This document shows, piece after piece, positions 23,520 to 36,140 of a stretch of 64,000 nt of DNA. The translations under genes were made by a program, and so were the position numbers. Numbering within the stretch: position 1 is the first letter of the stretch; each line of letters opens with the position of its first letter. Below the pieces are notes generated by a model. That model was not told where the DNA came from and searched no databases. It worked only from the letters and a program-made list of their open reading frames with translations. The DNA is from Pezizomycotina sp. ARF18 (taxonomy: Eukaryota > Ascomycota): positions 1-64,000 of the forward strand of contig AZLU01000109.1 of the NCBI GenBank assembly GCA_002224055.1, written 5' to 3'.

Positions 23520-24650
23520 GGATTCATAAACTAGATAAAATAATACAAAAAAGATATATATTTTTGAGCATTGTATAGTAAGTATCATTGTTATAGAAAT
23601 CCACCTCAGTAATGTGCTAGCACAAACTGGCATATATTGAAAAAATAATAGGGGTACTCAAAGTGTCGCTTAGAGGCAGATAACCGGCCTTTTTTTATAA
23701 TTTTTAGGTTAGTTGAAAGTAACCTTATTTTTTATATTATTTAAAGGTACTTAATTTTTAAATTAAGTTAGCTAACCTAATAGTAAGTAAGCTCTGAGCT
23801 TGCTTATGAATAACTTAATTTTGTATATAAACTTAATATCAGTTAATAAAATTTCGGGTTAAATTAACTAACTTAAAACAGGTACATCTGAAAAAGTACC
23901 AAAGTACTTCTTTAAATTTTAACCCAAATTTTTGGGTCACAACTTTGATACCCCGAATATATACTAGGAAATATTATAATATTGCACCTTTATATGTATT
24001 AATTTATATCTTTATAATATGTTATTTATTCTTTATATATACTTTATAATATAAATTAATTTTTATAGAGAGAATTCATATATATATATATAAAGATTAA
24101 AGATTTTTTTTAATTAATAATAAATTTTTTTATTAATAAATGTAATTATTTAATATCATTTATCTTAAGATAATGATAATTATTTTATAAATAATAAGTT
24201 TATTTTAGTAATTATTATATCTAAATACCAGGTCATGTCCTAAGTAAAATAAATTTCTAATAATTTGTTTTTATATATATTTTGCTAGGCGAGCGAAATT
24301 GTTTTCAAACTAATGCATATAAGCCTCAGGGTAGCGGTACATTTATGGTTTCGGAACACTAATTTTCGCTTAGCGAACCTCACCAAAAACGAAGGTCTTT
24401 TTTAACCGTATATGTACCTCTGACCCGACCTCGAACACAATATCTAAAGATTTTATATTAATAATATATTTTTAATATATATTTAATAACTCTTTTTTAA
24501 ATAAAAAAATATTAGATAAAAAAACATCTATGTCTTTTTCTAAATAATCTCATAGGGAGCCCATATGATATAAATTTAATAAAATTTTAAATAATTTTGT
24601 CGAGCGGTGTTATGTTATTATTGATTAAAAAAGTCTAAAAATCATACTTT
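23520..24650. repeat. Very AT-rich decayed block, RIP-like
   Basis: Composition shifts sharply to long A/T runs (TATATA, TTAATTAA, AAATAATAAG) with only rare G+C islands such as 24285-24420. No open frame of useful length exists. Fungal repeats hit by repeat-induced point mutation look like this, but base counts and dinucleotide indices were not computed. Confidence 0.65.
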
Positions 24651-24675
24651 TGTATCAGAAAACTGCCGGTTTAGG

Positions 24676-24790
24676 AAAGTGTCCCAACCAGGTTTTTAGC
24701 GTGGTGGCCAATCGAAGTTCTGAAGTACTTACCGAGGTAAGAGGGCACCGACACCTCGACGCTAAGAGCCCTGGTCCCAACACTTTTGTC
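24676..24790. repeat. Imperfect inverted repeat, arms about 33-38 nt
   Basis: The left arm (about 24676-24709, AAAGTGTCCCAACCAGG then TAGCGTGGTG) pairs with the right arm (about 24752-24790, CGACGCTAAGAGCCCTGGT then AACACTTTT). Shared blocks are AAAGTGT, ACCAGG and TAGCGT. It lies at the edge of the AT-rich block and could be the end of a DNA transposon, a small MITE or a long hairpin. Confidence 0.5.
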
Positions 24791-27072
24791 CACTGACTTT
24801 ACTAGTGAGGTTCTTAACCTTGAGGGAGTTGATATTGAAATCGGAATTCAAAAACTGGCCATAACCTCTACACAGGACTTCAATCAACTAGTCTTACTTG
24901 ATTACTGGTTCCCAGAACTTTACAATATGTATCATAATTACTTCCCATTAGATTGTTCTTATATCAAACCAACCTTTCCCAGTATCATCACTACAAATGA
25001 GGTTTAGCTACAATGCTGATAATAAAGAGTAGATATTCGATATTTCTTGCTGGATATATATATCTGATTTTATGCCTTTCTACTTAAGTATTCCATAAAC
25101 ATGACCCTTTGGTGGAGAACAGCAGGACCATTTGAGCTTCCTGAAAATATTAATTAATTATATTGCATGCGTCAGTTATAAGAAACATTGACTTGACGTC
25201 TCGTGTATTTTCTCTGCAAGCCGAACAAATAGCACAAACACATCATATCAAAGCCTTCGGGCAACGGGCTTGAGGAAAGATTCCTTGAGGAAATACAAAG
25301 GGATGCCCGATCGGAAATCGTCCGAGAACTAGCAAAAGTGGATATCGTGCACCTCGACAATGATGTAACTGAGCTTGGGTCTCAGTGTTTCTAGACGGAG
25401 CTCTTGATAACTAACGTAACATCTTCAAATATTTCCTGTGGAAACACCTAGGAATATCATGTAGGCGTTCGGGCATCAGATCAGGCCACTCGGAAAACTT
25501 AGCTATGATTCGAGGGGTTGCTGACCTGCGCCGTCTGCTGGTAATTCAGCGACTGGCGAAGACCAATCAACATGGAAACATTAGATTTCCGACTAAAGAA
25601 CGTTATCCATTTTGCTCAGCTTCGGAGCAAGACAAGATTCGAGCTCTACGGTTCGAGAGCTGGGTCCACTGAGATCTTCATATAAAATGCTATCATCAGA
25701 TCCATAGCAACTTCGGGTTGCTATCATCAACTCTTTCCTGTTCTTCATACCTCTTATGCTTCATTTGGTATAGAAAAGTGCTTCCCTCCACAGGATATCG
25801 CCAGCTTGGAAGCCGTTCAGCCCATTAAGTAACAAGAAGCGCTCTCAGATCCACAATTGAATATAGAATGCTAGTTCTTAGGTTCGGTGCTACCTAATTT
25901 GAGGTTTAGACAGCAGAAACAGCTGGCTCGTTCATGCAAATCTAATTTATGACAGAAATTAAAGTAATCATGTATGGTCTTATCGTTCTAGACTAGTCGA
26001 GATGAAGATATATACTTACCATTTTCGTTCTTTCATGAAAGCCTAGTTTGTTAGATTATTATACAGCTGTGTACGCTGTGTATGCATATAGACCATCGGG
26101 ATGGTTCTTGGAATTTTGCGAGAATTCGAGAGAGTTATTTTATCTTTTCTATCAAATCAACTCAGATTCTTGACTCTCGCCAAGCGTTCGCATAAACAAG
26201 TTGACACGCCTTGAAGAACAATCATTTAGGATCTGGTGTCCTTGATTCCAGAACAGTTTGGCTAGTGTTTACCGATTCCAGCCGTCGCGTTTGTGAAGTG
26301 AGCTGTTTATGGGCAACAACTCCCTGCTGGATCTGTTTGGCCGGCAGCTTAGCTGTCGGTTTGTGGACCAATATTTGTTTTGCGCATAAGGCAGAGACTC
26401 GGAGAAACTAGGCCCATCTTATTTTCACGATATTTAGGTCTGTTAATTTGAGATTTCGTCATCTCTTTGTTGTACATGCTTCTTAACCCTAACCCGAAAT
26501 AGGGATTTTGAAGCTTACAGAAAAACAGACTAGTATTTCACGCAAGCCAACTGAACATGTCTAGATCCGTAAACTTCTCCACAATCTAAATGTTTGCGGG
26601 AACAACCAAGAGTTTTGTTTGGCTGACAAAACATTGAAACTTCTTGAATAGGTAAAAGGCGGATAGACTGGGCCTGATACCCGACGCCCGTTAAAATTGG
26701 TTGTTCATGGGAACATGGGGTGAACAGCTGTCGGTGGAGATTGATCAATAGTTCAAACTGCCTATTTCGACTCAGTTTAATCAGTGGGATCACGGCAATG
26801 GCGTCGCTTAGAGATAACCGGCAACGCTGATACAGTAATCTTCCTAGAAGCATTTGAGGGCTTGATAGAAGATTCCACTGTTATGCATGAGCCTAATACT
26901 TTTAGGAACCTTCGATCCGGAAGGCAATATCTGTTGGTGGCGTTTTCTTGAAATCAAGCGAAGCTTTTCAAAAAGGGAGTTTGCAAATGGGGTCAAAGAT
27001 GCTTGAGATTATTGCGGTAACGGCACAGTACTGAACTATGATCATATAGCGAGAGAACGCTTATTCTATTCT
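24786..27072. other. Coding-like relics, no gene assigned
   Basis: Open plus-strand pieces include 24786-25007 (LDYWFPELYNMYHNYF), about 25245-25393 (NGLEERFLEEIQRDARSEIV) and about 25503-25673 (MIRGVADLRRLLVIQRLAKT). A minus piece spans 26530-26853. They read like protein but match no family I know and have no clear splice sites. A short CCCTAA-type telomere-like motif (AACCCTAACCC) is at about 26486-26496. Confidence 0.3.
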
Positions 27073-27195
27073 ATGAAGATCACCAACCGTTTTCGTGGCC
27101 TTAAGCGAGGCCTTCTCACAGAAGCTGGAGAAGTTTTGGAAGGAGCCAAGAAGGCTTTGTTAAGACGCAAATGGGGTGTTTCTTCGACCAAGTAA
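27073..27195 (+). CDS. Small cationic ORF, 40 residues, hypothetical
   Basis: ATG to TAA encodes a Lys/Arg-rich peptide starting MKITNRFRGLKRG and ending RRKWGVSSTK. The frame is open upstream of the ATG to about 27010, so it may be the last exon of a longer gene. A similar ending (RKKWGVS) occurs in the open piece at about 41740-41765. Function unknown. Confidence 0.25.
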   Translation: MKITNRFRGLKRGLLTEAGEVLEGAKKALLRRKWGVSSTK

Positions 27196-27660
27196 GCAAC
27201 GCATGATCTTGTTCATGCAAGCCCGCCAAACAGCCAAACAAACTTTATAGCTGCAGCGATTCCATATTTACCAATTCCTTCCATATGCATTCCAGAAGGG
27301 CGGTTGTCAAAAATCGGAAGTAATGAAGAAACGAAAAACCTCCCGTAATTAAATGCTAATTGACAACTCATGCGCTATCGCAAAATGCACTGGGAATTTG
27401 AGTAACGCTGGGCTAGTGTTATCGTGAAGTAGGTTCAATTAGGAAAGTTATTGCGTTTTGCAGAGTAATACATGTTTATTGCGTGTACGGTTACGGTTTG
27501 TAATTCTCCGGTCACTAACGTATGCCCTGGTTTCTGGTATCGTGAATTGTTCATCATGCTAGCTATCCGCTAGTGCCAGTAAGTGTATAGCAAAAGATTA
27601 CAGTGCGGGGGAGCCTGGGACTGAACGCAAAATTCTTCTAGACATTGTGATGGAGTGATC

Positions 27661-27668
27661 TATATAAG
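27661..27668 (+). promoter_or_regulatory. TATA box of the 27.9-kb gene
   Basis: TATATAAG is followed by a long CT/CA-rich leader (27675-27880) typical of strongly expressed fungal genes, then ATCAAAATG at the start. Confidence 0.55.
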
Positions 27669-27888
27669 GACGAGCGATCATCCTCCAGATCTAACTTCTC
27701 TCATCATCATCAGCATCAACATCTTCAGCTTCCAACAATCTCTACACACTCCTTTAACAATCTCACTTCAGTCTTTCCTTCCAGGAACAAACAAAAAAAA
27801 ACATACTCACTCTCTTCTTCAAAAAGAATCAATTCGCTCTTTTTAAGACCTTTCTAGTCTTTTATACAAAACCAACCAATCAATCAAA

Positions 27889-28643
27889 ATGCAGTTCATC
27901 ACTACCGTTGTCGCCGCCGCCGCCGTCGCTCAGACCGCCTACGCCGTTGCCCTCCCGGCTCATGGAAAGGAAATATTCGCCCGCGGCGGTAATGGAATCA
28001 TCACTGGCACTGTAGTCGGCTCCACCAATGTCGAGGTCGAGCAGAAGGCTTTCGAGTACAACGATCGCAGGATTCCAATACCTGCGGCCTCCCGAACACC
28101 TTCAACCCTTGCACCAAGACCATCCAGGATCTCTACGTCGACGTCCAGGCCGAGATCCAAGAGATCGACGTCATCCGCACTGAACTCGATGTCCATATCG
28201 ACCTCCCTACCCTCCATGGCCTCGGTGAGCGCATCAAGGAGAAGCTCCACCACTTCGGCCACAAGGTCAAGTACGAGTTCAAGCACCTCGGCCACAAGAT
28301 CCACCATTGGGAGCAGAGGGAGAAGGCCCACCTCCACTTCCTCTTCGAGGAGATCAAGTACTGCGTCCGCCACGATCTTGAGGTCGCCCACGATGCCATC
28401 GTCGGCTTCCTCCTCGAAGTCAAGGCGGACTACGAGTACGCCATCATGGCTCTCTACAATTCCACCGACCTGGCCATCATGCGCCTACTCGCCAGCCTCC
28501 AGGCCCACATCTCCACCATGATCAAGCTCCTCGACTCTTCCCTTGAAGTCCGTGTCTCCATCTCTGAGCGCATCCAGAAGGAAGAGCTCATCTCCTACGA
28601 ACAGGCCACCACTGTCGTCCAGACCACCGAACAGTGGCAGTAA
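27889..28643 (+). CDS. Secreted alpha-helical, His-rich protein, hypothetical
   Basis: The ATG at 27889 (context TCAAAATG) opens the signal peptide MQFITTVVAAAAVAQTAYA. The frame holds to about 28065, where one missing C in CGATCGCAGG moves it to the frame used up to the TAA at 28641-28643. The full product is about 250 residues. It contains two cysteines in TCGLPNTFNPCTK, then long amphipathic helices. The middle is rich in His and Lys with a near repeat, FGHKVKYEF / LGHKIHHW, then HDLEVAHDAIVGFLLEV, and ends QATTVVQTTEQWQ. Codon choice is strongly C-ending, which with the TATA box and leader suggests high expression. I know no named family; an extracellular or surface-associated role is inferred from the signal peptide only. 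Confidence 0.75.
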
Positions 28644-29516
28644 ACGAACAATAACGACGAAGAGGGGCTTCAACCAAAGCAATTTCGACTTTCCAGGGTC
28701 CCTTCTACGAACCTCTCCCGCGCTTTTCGGATCTTCAACATGAAAACGCTACGACCAATTTTAACGACAACATTTACCTAGAAGAATCATCTCTCCAGAG
28801 ACTTCTGCTTCTTATTTCCCACATCTTCTCTTTGCCACTAATTGTTAATCCTAAAAACCCATATAAAACAATCACAATAAAAAGATAACCTTTCATTTCT
28901 TCACTTTCGTTCACTTCCTTTTCTTCTTTTCCTTTGTAATCTAGAATAGAGGCTCCTAACGACCGGCAAAAAGCAAATCTGGAGGGGTGATTACGGGGTT
29001 TAAAGGTTTCATTTCTTATAGACTTTCATATACTTAGGTTTCTTTTTCATTGGTTTAAAAGTTAATAGACTCAACATTCATAAACTCATAACTCCCTTGC
29101 ACTGAATCACGAAACATTGCTCTTGACTCGTGAGTCATTTCAACATGATCGAAAGATTGTTCCTCGAACTTAAATACACTTGATGAACACTCCGCATCGG
29201 ACCACAATCAGTTTCGTTTCTTCATACGAAAGTATTATATTAGATTATTGATGACGATAGTGTCAAACTGCTAAAGATTACGCCGGGTTATGCAAAATTG
29301 ACTAAAACACAAGCTGAAAAAACATATGCTGATGGACGCTAAGTGAATGAGACTGTATCTATGTAGCACGTATAAAACAACGAACTTGACAGTAGGATAT
29401 GAGAAATTGCTTAAGACTTTTGAACCCAAGGAATAAAAAAGAAGAAAAAAAAAAAAGAATTTGGAGAATAAGAATGATAGACAAAGGAAAGTCGGATTGT
29501 ACTAAGAACGACGGGT
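28644..29516. other. Intergenic, 3' regions of two genes
   Basis: AT-rich with AATAAA-like signals (for example AATAAAAAG near 28876) that could end the upstream transcript. The short plus opening 29399-29620 runs into the antisense of the channel gene and is not assigned. Confidence 0.5.
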
Positions 29517-31822
29517 TTATCTCGCCCTCTCCGAGACCTCTTGCTTATCCCCCTCGTAGGCTCGCTGCTCCTCGAGCTCGGCCTCCTGGATGCGGTTCAG
29601 GACTTCCTCACCAAACATAAGGTGCTTGACACTATAGTTCCTCCTCAACCCGCTCGTGGGGGTCTTCGTGGGGGTAGTTCTGTCGGCAGCAAAGGAACCT
29701 GCAGCGAAGGCAGCGGCACTGGCTGCACCGGCGCCATCTGGATGCGCGGAGCGGAGGCGATGAGCGATAGACTTGGACCTGACCATCTTCTTCGCTTCCT
29801 TCGCCGCTTTGGCCTCCTTTTCGTTGATCTCGGCCTGCTCAGGACTAATAGCGACGGTGTACGTTGGGTTGCAGCCAGCGCCGAGCGGCGCCTCACCGCC
29901 GCCTGGGGCGTAGATGGGTACCTTCTGGAGACTGTAGCGAGCGCCATCATGAACTTGTTCCTACGCTCGAGGCGGCGGGGCTGATCAGACCAGTTCCCCT
30001 TGATCTGGACGTTAATCTGGATCTGTAGCATCTTAAGCTCCAAGTTACAAATCTGCACGGTAACGTTCTTAAACTCGCGGCTGTTCTCCTTGATGAAGTT
30101 TTCCAGCTCTATGCGGAGGAGCGAGATCTCTTCGAAGGAGGTCTTGAAGTGGATCGCGAGCTTGATGGTCTCGAGCATAGACCTGGAGCGGGACACGTTC
30201 TCAACATGGGTGGCGTAGAGGAGGTGTTGGGGTACTCCGTGACCATGTTGTTGGCGACGTTGCGGAAGTAGCTCGTCAGGAGGGATATCCTTTCGACGAC
30301 GAACTCGCCGTCCCTGGTAAGGTCGATGCGGTCACCGACGTCGTAAGGGTGCTTTACGAAGATGAAGATGATGGAGGCGACGAGGTCCTGGATGGTCCTG
30401 GCAAAGGCAAAGGAGGCGACGACCATACCAGTACCGAGGTAGGAAAGCGTGCTTTTGAGGTCGCCGTCGATGAAAACAGCGAAAACGAAAGCGCAAGGGA
30501 AGAATATGACAACGGAGAGAAGGGTGTTGAGGTCCGAGACGGTGGAATCGACGTCGCCAATGGTCTTGGTGAGATCATGTCGCTCACGAGCAGTTTCCTC
30601 AACCAGGTAGATCATCTCTTCAAGACTGACGTCGCCGTTCTTATCACGGTCAAGCATGGCAAAGGCGTCTTCGGCAGCCTTCTCATCGATGGCGGTTTGC
30701 TCGTTGAGCAGTTATAATTGACGAAGATTTCTTGAGGTCGGAAGGATACATTTCGTACTTGCCTTCCTCCACGAACGACATCCAGATCCGCCTGGCGAGA
30801 GGTTCTAGCATATTGGAATGTTCGAGCGCGTCGATAACAACGGCATAGGAGGTCCTTTGGCGGCCGACGCCCATGTGTAGGATGGGGTCCTCTTCCGCGA
30901 ACTCTCGACTAAAGTCTGGGAACAGCTTTCGAGAACAATCGTATAGCTGCGCAAGCATCCGAACGCCCTCTTTGTTGGCCCTAATCTTAGTGCGAACTGG
31001 GTGCGGTGGTATCGAAGGGCGACAAACTGCACGAAGAGTTCTTTCGCAAGGAACAGCAGGGAGGATACCAAGAGACCGCAGAGAATATGCCAGAAATAAG
31101 GCATCCAAACGGTGCGATGGTCGTCGGCGTGGTAGTAGGGAACCTGGATGAGGAATCGGAAAGCGATCATGCCGATAATAGCCCAAAGAACGAGCTGAAG
31201 CGAGTCCTGAATCGCCTTGACGACCCGGTAGTACTTCTTGCCGCCGTTGCTAACTAAGCCGATGAAGTACCGGCTGGCATAGGGTAAAATTCTAGCGAAT
31301 GCGCGCGAAATCCAGAACGAGCACCACACAACCTCAAGCTGTTGCTTGAAGTTAGCAAAGCCACAACACCGATATAATTTCGGTGATATTGAGGGCAAGG
31401 ACTTACCCATGCGAAGAGATGCACGATATCAACCCCGCCAACACTAGGGTTCCTCTTTGTGATCTTCTCGATGACGATCGGTATCGTCAGGACGCCAGCG
31501 AGTGGCACCACGTAAGCAAAGTACCGGGCAACGACGCCATACTTTGCAATCTTCTTCCATATTTGAGCGACCTTCTTCTCTTTCCGGCCGTCCTCGATAC
31601 CCGCGGCGAAGAAGTTCTTCGCGTCAATCTTGTCGTGTTGTCGCCGCCGTCTCCTTCCACCGAGAAGACCCTCGCTGGGTTCGAGATGTCGCTGGATGAG
31701 CGGTTGATGCGCTCAAAGTCGGTAACAATGGGGTCAATCTTGACTTCGCGGGACTCAGCCATCGTGGACGACATGTCGATGACGAAGTCGCCTTTTGATT
31801 CCGAGTACACTTCTTTCGACAT
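29517..31822 (-). CDS. EF-hand mechanosensitive channel, MscS family (Msy-type)
   Basis: Homologue of fungal Msy1/Msy2, ER or endomembrane channels that open on hypo-osmotic swelling and tune Ca2+. The ATG at 31822 starts MSKEVYSESKG. An intron with GTAAGT donor (31406) and TTCAAG acceptor (31345) is 62 nt with a GCTAAC branch point. Membrane segments include VVPLAGVLTIPIVIEK, LVLWAIIGMIAFRFLI and LCGLLVSSLLFLAKELFV. The EF-hand loop DRDKNGDVSLEE is at about 30654-30615. The pore and MscS core follow: TLSYLGTGMVVASFAFA, RTIQDLVASIIFIFV, KHPYDVGDRI. A coiled C-terminal region has ELENFIKENSREFKNV and ends EEVLNRIQEAELEEQ, with a stop at 29517. At least four one-base slips (near 31640, 30990, 30710, 30230) break it. 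Confidence 0.88.
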
Positions 31823-33401
31823 CTTTTGTCTTAAAGAAAGGAAACAAGTGTGATAGTATAATATCTATTATAAGCAAATATAGAATCGAGATTCTTTGCT
31901 GCCTGTTGTACATATCACGAAGGTGCGCCTTTGACATATTTATATCAACGATACTCTAACAGAATTCAGACTTATAAACATGCTGGATGTTATTATCCTT
32001 TAGACTTCGGTTCCCATAGTAGTGTTTCCCCTGCTTGTTCTTGGTGAACCACGTTTAAAGTGTTCCTGCGATCTCTCGTATACACTATTCTGAAAATAAA
32101 ACCTCCTCTGGGCTTCTCCGAGACCTGTACCCATAGTACGCGATCTTTCGCTCATTTACGAAGTCACGGTTCTCGCGATGTAACGCGAATGTTTCTATCT
32201 CTGGCTCCTCTTGGTCTTTAAGACGCTAAACCTGAACAAAGAGATGGCGCTGGTTGCTGACCAATCGGCAGTGTACTCCGGCATCGGTTCCGCGTTGATT
32301 TCGCTTGGCTAAATATTTTTGTGGCTTGCGAGCGGTTTGCTGTAAAATCACTAAAAATGGCAAACCCATCTAATAAGAGAGTCGCCAATTTTGGGTATAT
32401 TATCCGACGAGTTGAAAACGCGTTCAATCAAAGTGTTCAAGCCTGCTCTTGCATGATTCTTCTACAAGTAAAATTAACACCTTGCAGTGGGCGAGGAAAC
32501 GTGCCATGAAAAGCTAAATATTCCTTATTCTTGATATCTGCTTGAAATGGCAGCCTTATACGCTGAGACCTCATCGGCAATGACCGGAGACGAGTAAAAT
32601 GCCTGCGAATCGCGTCTTTGTCTATTGCACCATTCTTCGCCGAGTTCCCTCTCGGCTTATTGTTTGGGTCCACGGGCAGGAAACATTACACGATCTTGAA
32701 CCCCCGAGTGGTTCAGCTCATCTAATGTTTCTACTATGTGTACCCAAGAGACGTGAACGTATCACCTTGTACGACTAAAAATAAGACGGAGACCGTGTCA
32801 GTACATTCGATTCGGAAGCACGAACAAGTCGCTAAATGCAGGAACAGTTCCCTCGCATAAGATCTCGCATACACGCCAGAGCGGGAAAAGGTATACGGAT
32901 CCGAATGGCGGCGAGAATCAATGAACTTTTCTACCATCTTCGCGTGGTAGCGATTTCTAAAAATCTCTCCAAGTCTGTAAAGTCTTAAACACTATCATCT
33001 AGGTAGTATTTTATTCGCTAAGCTTTTATCCGCGAATGATTTCTCATAACCCGGTTAGCGCCCACACGATCTTCTAGAATGAAATATCTTTGTTTACTAT
33101 TTTTAGTTATGTTTCCCCTTATCGCGTAGCTGGACCTGGGCTGCCCTGGGGTCTTTTTGATATTGCGCTAATGGTTTTCGATCTTCGGGCCGATATTGTG
33201 ACTGATTCATGCAACTAAGACTCTCAGCACACTGAGATTCAATGTCTCCTCCCAGTTTGAGCTACTGTATACAGGTAGCTTTCCAAGGCTAGGGATTTCA
33301 AGATACACTGACAGACGTGTGGAGCACGCTTTTGTCGGAAAGTTCTGCCATATATTGCCGGGTATAGTATAAATGAAGATACTAGAAGAGCAAGCTATAA
33401 A
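31823..33401. other. Intergenic, nothing assigned
   Basis: Upstream space of the channel gene and downstream of the first tandem 7TM gene. Short openings on both strands (32218-32509, 32437-32673) have no signal. Confidence 0.5.
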
Positions 33402-35217
33402 TTACAAGGGACTATAATGGTAAAACTGCCATTTAATCTCACACTCTTGAGATCGATCATTTTCAGCCTGAGCATCCTTCTCGATATCAGGTTCCTGAGT
33501 ATGCGAGAGGATACGAACTTCCTTGCCATCCTTGCTTTCGACCTCCGAAAGTGGCTCCAGTCCGCCAGCTACTGCTTGCTGCCTCAATTTTCACCGAGTA
33601 GTCATCGTTTGTGCTAAAGACGACCTGTTCCTGTATCGTTGCTGTTCGCCCTCGCAGCCCGACGCTGTTCTCCCTCAGCGTCAAATCTCCAAACACGCGC
33701 AATGGCGCTGGGTACTGCCGAGGACCCAGCTTTCGGTGACGCACTTGAGGATCTTCTAATTAGAATACGGAAGAATTTTAGGAGGACTGATCTGTACGCG
33801 GGTGCACAGGATATTACAATCGCTAAGTTGAGCTTGACGTTACAGCTCAGAGGTTTGTATTAGCATCTTCCAGGAGCAGGTTTCGTCTTTTTGCCATCAA
33901 CCAAGAATGGCAGATTTATAGCCACCTATAAGTTCCAAATTCCAATACGCCAACCTGGTAGAGGTCCACATCGAGAAGGAAGGTCTTAAAAGCCGTAATA
34001 TTAATTGCAGTGATTATGCAGACACTATCCATGGATTTGCGTTAGTGCTGTGCGTTCGTCATGATACAAGATTCACCGCAATGATAATATTGAAGGGATC
34101 CTGGAGCGAGAAGCCGTCTACAAGATACCGACGGCAAAGACACCACAGACCAGAAGTTCCCCTCTTGTTTGCATTTTTAAAGCCCAGACAAATGGAATAG
34201 GCATTAGACTATACAAGATATACAAGATCAGTTAAGACATGTTAGCTATCCTTCTGCTTATCGCGACCCTATCTATAGTTTTTAGAAAGGAATACTCACA
34301 ATGTAATGAAGTCTGTGACTGCGATAAAAGGACAACCGATAGTGAAGCTCAGCCATGTGTCGACAGACTTAGCGTCGAGCAAGTGGTTACAGTCGTCGAC
34401 CGGTTTGCAATGAAGAACAATTAAGAGGCCTCCGGCCCACATTTAATTAGACAACTATTGTGGCGGCGATGTAGACGCTCCATCGAAAGATCCGATGGGG
34501 CTCAGCCGAAGATAAAGCCTTAACGGAGCTACAAAAAGCTCAAACCGACAGCATGTAAGAATTCCATTTGGTAATTGAGTTACGTCGACTATTATAACCT
34601 AAACATTGCAAGATGAAATAGTATAATGGACCGCGCAAGGTGTTACCTTTGCGACCAAGGCTACATCATCAAAGGATAAATGCCAGTTATGTTGCATGTT
34701 CGCCCCTGAATATATCGCAAGTCAGAACTTTAGAGAATAATTCCAAAGGAAAGTGACAAGGCCGCTTCATATATATGCACACTCACATCCACTCCTTCCA
34801 CGAAGGGCAAACATGGTCTCGCCGAAGCTGCAACAAAGCGCAGCAAGCGTAATCCGTTCCTCTATATCCACGTTCTTCGTAATACAAGCCCTTGTGTAAA
34901 ACTGCAGCACAACGGCTAGGGCTGCAAAAATGAACAGGGAAATCCCGAACCTGAGGTGTAGGTCCAGGGTGAGTTGTGTGGGACAGTTTGGAGATAAGCT
35001 TTAAGGACCGAGAGACCATAATCGGGTCCAAAGTCTTGCCTTCGGCTTTTAATACTGGCCCAAGGATCGAGGCTGTCCTCTCTGTTTGGTTCTGGCTCCG
35101 CATGGCATTCACCGCATGAACCATTGAAGTACTGGTAAATCCGGTAGCATATTCTGCTAGTACACCGAACCTCAAGAGGTCTTGGATCTCGGTACAATTA
35201 AGGTTAAGCAAAGACAT
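33402..35217 (-). CDS. Rhodopsin-domain 7TM protein with N-terminal module (7TM 4)
   Basis: The ATG at 35217 starts MSLLNLNCTEIQ. The N-terminal module is LLRFGVLAEYATGF, NQTERTASILGPVLKAEG, LDPIMVSRSL. TM1-2 are in ISLFIFAALAVVLQFYTRAC, then EERITLAALCC. Later landmarks are LRLYLRLSPIGSF, HCKPVDDCNHLLDAKSVDTW and ALKMQTRGELLVCGVFAVGF, in order across about 34550-34130. The tail has SAVPSAIARVWRF with EQRRAA, then PLSEVESKDGKEVR, ending at 33402. Nearly all landmarks match 7TM 5 immediately upstream, so the two are tandem duplicates in the same orientation. More stops and slips occur here than in 7TM 5, so it may be truly decaying. Confidence 0.72.
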
Positions 35218-36140
35218 GGCAAGAACTTTAGATGGCTCCGCACTCTGAGAGTAATGAAAAGTTATAACGGCTCATAAAGGTGCCGAAAATGTGTAAGGAT
35301 ATGAAACTAATTAATAATGATAGAAGACTCGTGAGAGATCCGGGGACACTTGCCCAGAGGCCCGCGCCGTCTATATACCCTCGGATCTCTTCCGGTCATT
35401 CTAACCTCGTTCTTTGGCTATCATCAAACGCTATTAAAGCTAAGGCTAGCACGTGGCTAGTTTAGCTGCTATACGAAAAGGCGAATTTAGCCTCTCGGTT
35501 GTTATCCATTTAGAAGGTCAAGGGAGATTTCCCACCACGCGATATCGCCGTTACCTCCGCCATTGGTTGGCGAAACGAAAATCAAGCCAGCCGCTGGTTT
35601 GGAAACCGCCAGCACCGTCACATCTTAGCTTTGGGGAGCACAGATGGATACCGATGTTGCCCACTCCACAAAGCTTGATACTGGCAAGCTTGAGCCGAGA
35701 AATGAGATTTCGCCGTTGGATATTCCGTGAGACGGCGATGACTCGGAGGCATCAGCCGTGTTCTATCGCGATACGCCTTCCACTGACATTATTGCATCCA
35801 ATCTTGTGCCAAACATGTCAACAGGCAGAAATATTTGGATAAAAGACCAATTGCATAACTTCTGTCCAACAGTAGTAAAATGCGTTTCAGAATATTGCCA
35901 TCTATTCCTGGCTGGTGTTTGAGGAGTTCAGCTCCAATATCCTGATACATCTTGCAAGGTATTCGAGATGGATAACTCTTAAATAAATATCCTTATACAT
36001 GATTAAAATACACGAGTAGGGGCGATTACAATATCGACGCTTCTAGAGTGTACGATATACTGGAAAAGAGCGAGAAATTATCAAGGCATAGATGCATAGA
36101 TTAACACTTGCGCGGCCGTTCTCACAACGCTTGTGAACCA
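35218..36140. other. Spacer between the tandem receptor pair
   Basis: A plus opening at 35453-35842 is basic and low in family signal. I assign nothing. Confidence 0.4.

Noticed and set aside
24676-24790. 5S rRNA or tRNA reading of the hairpin next to the AT-rich block
   Set aside because: Neither the conserved 5S boxes nor a cloverleaf can be found; only the inverted repeat itself is supported.
26480-26500. CCCTAA telomere-like motif
   Set aside because: Fewer than two full units in ordinary sequence; too short to call an interstitial telomere.
27960-28391. 143-codon minus-strand opening full of Leu, Val, Asp and Glu
   Set aside because: It is the antisense shadow of the GC-rich secreted protein on the plus strand, produced by biased codon choice.
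34239-34424. Plus-strand opening with an N-terminal hydrophobic stretch and several Cys
   Set aside because: It lies inside the minus-strand 7TM 4 gene, where the antisense frames carry the expected F-x-C-K-P-V region landmarks.
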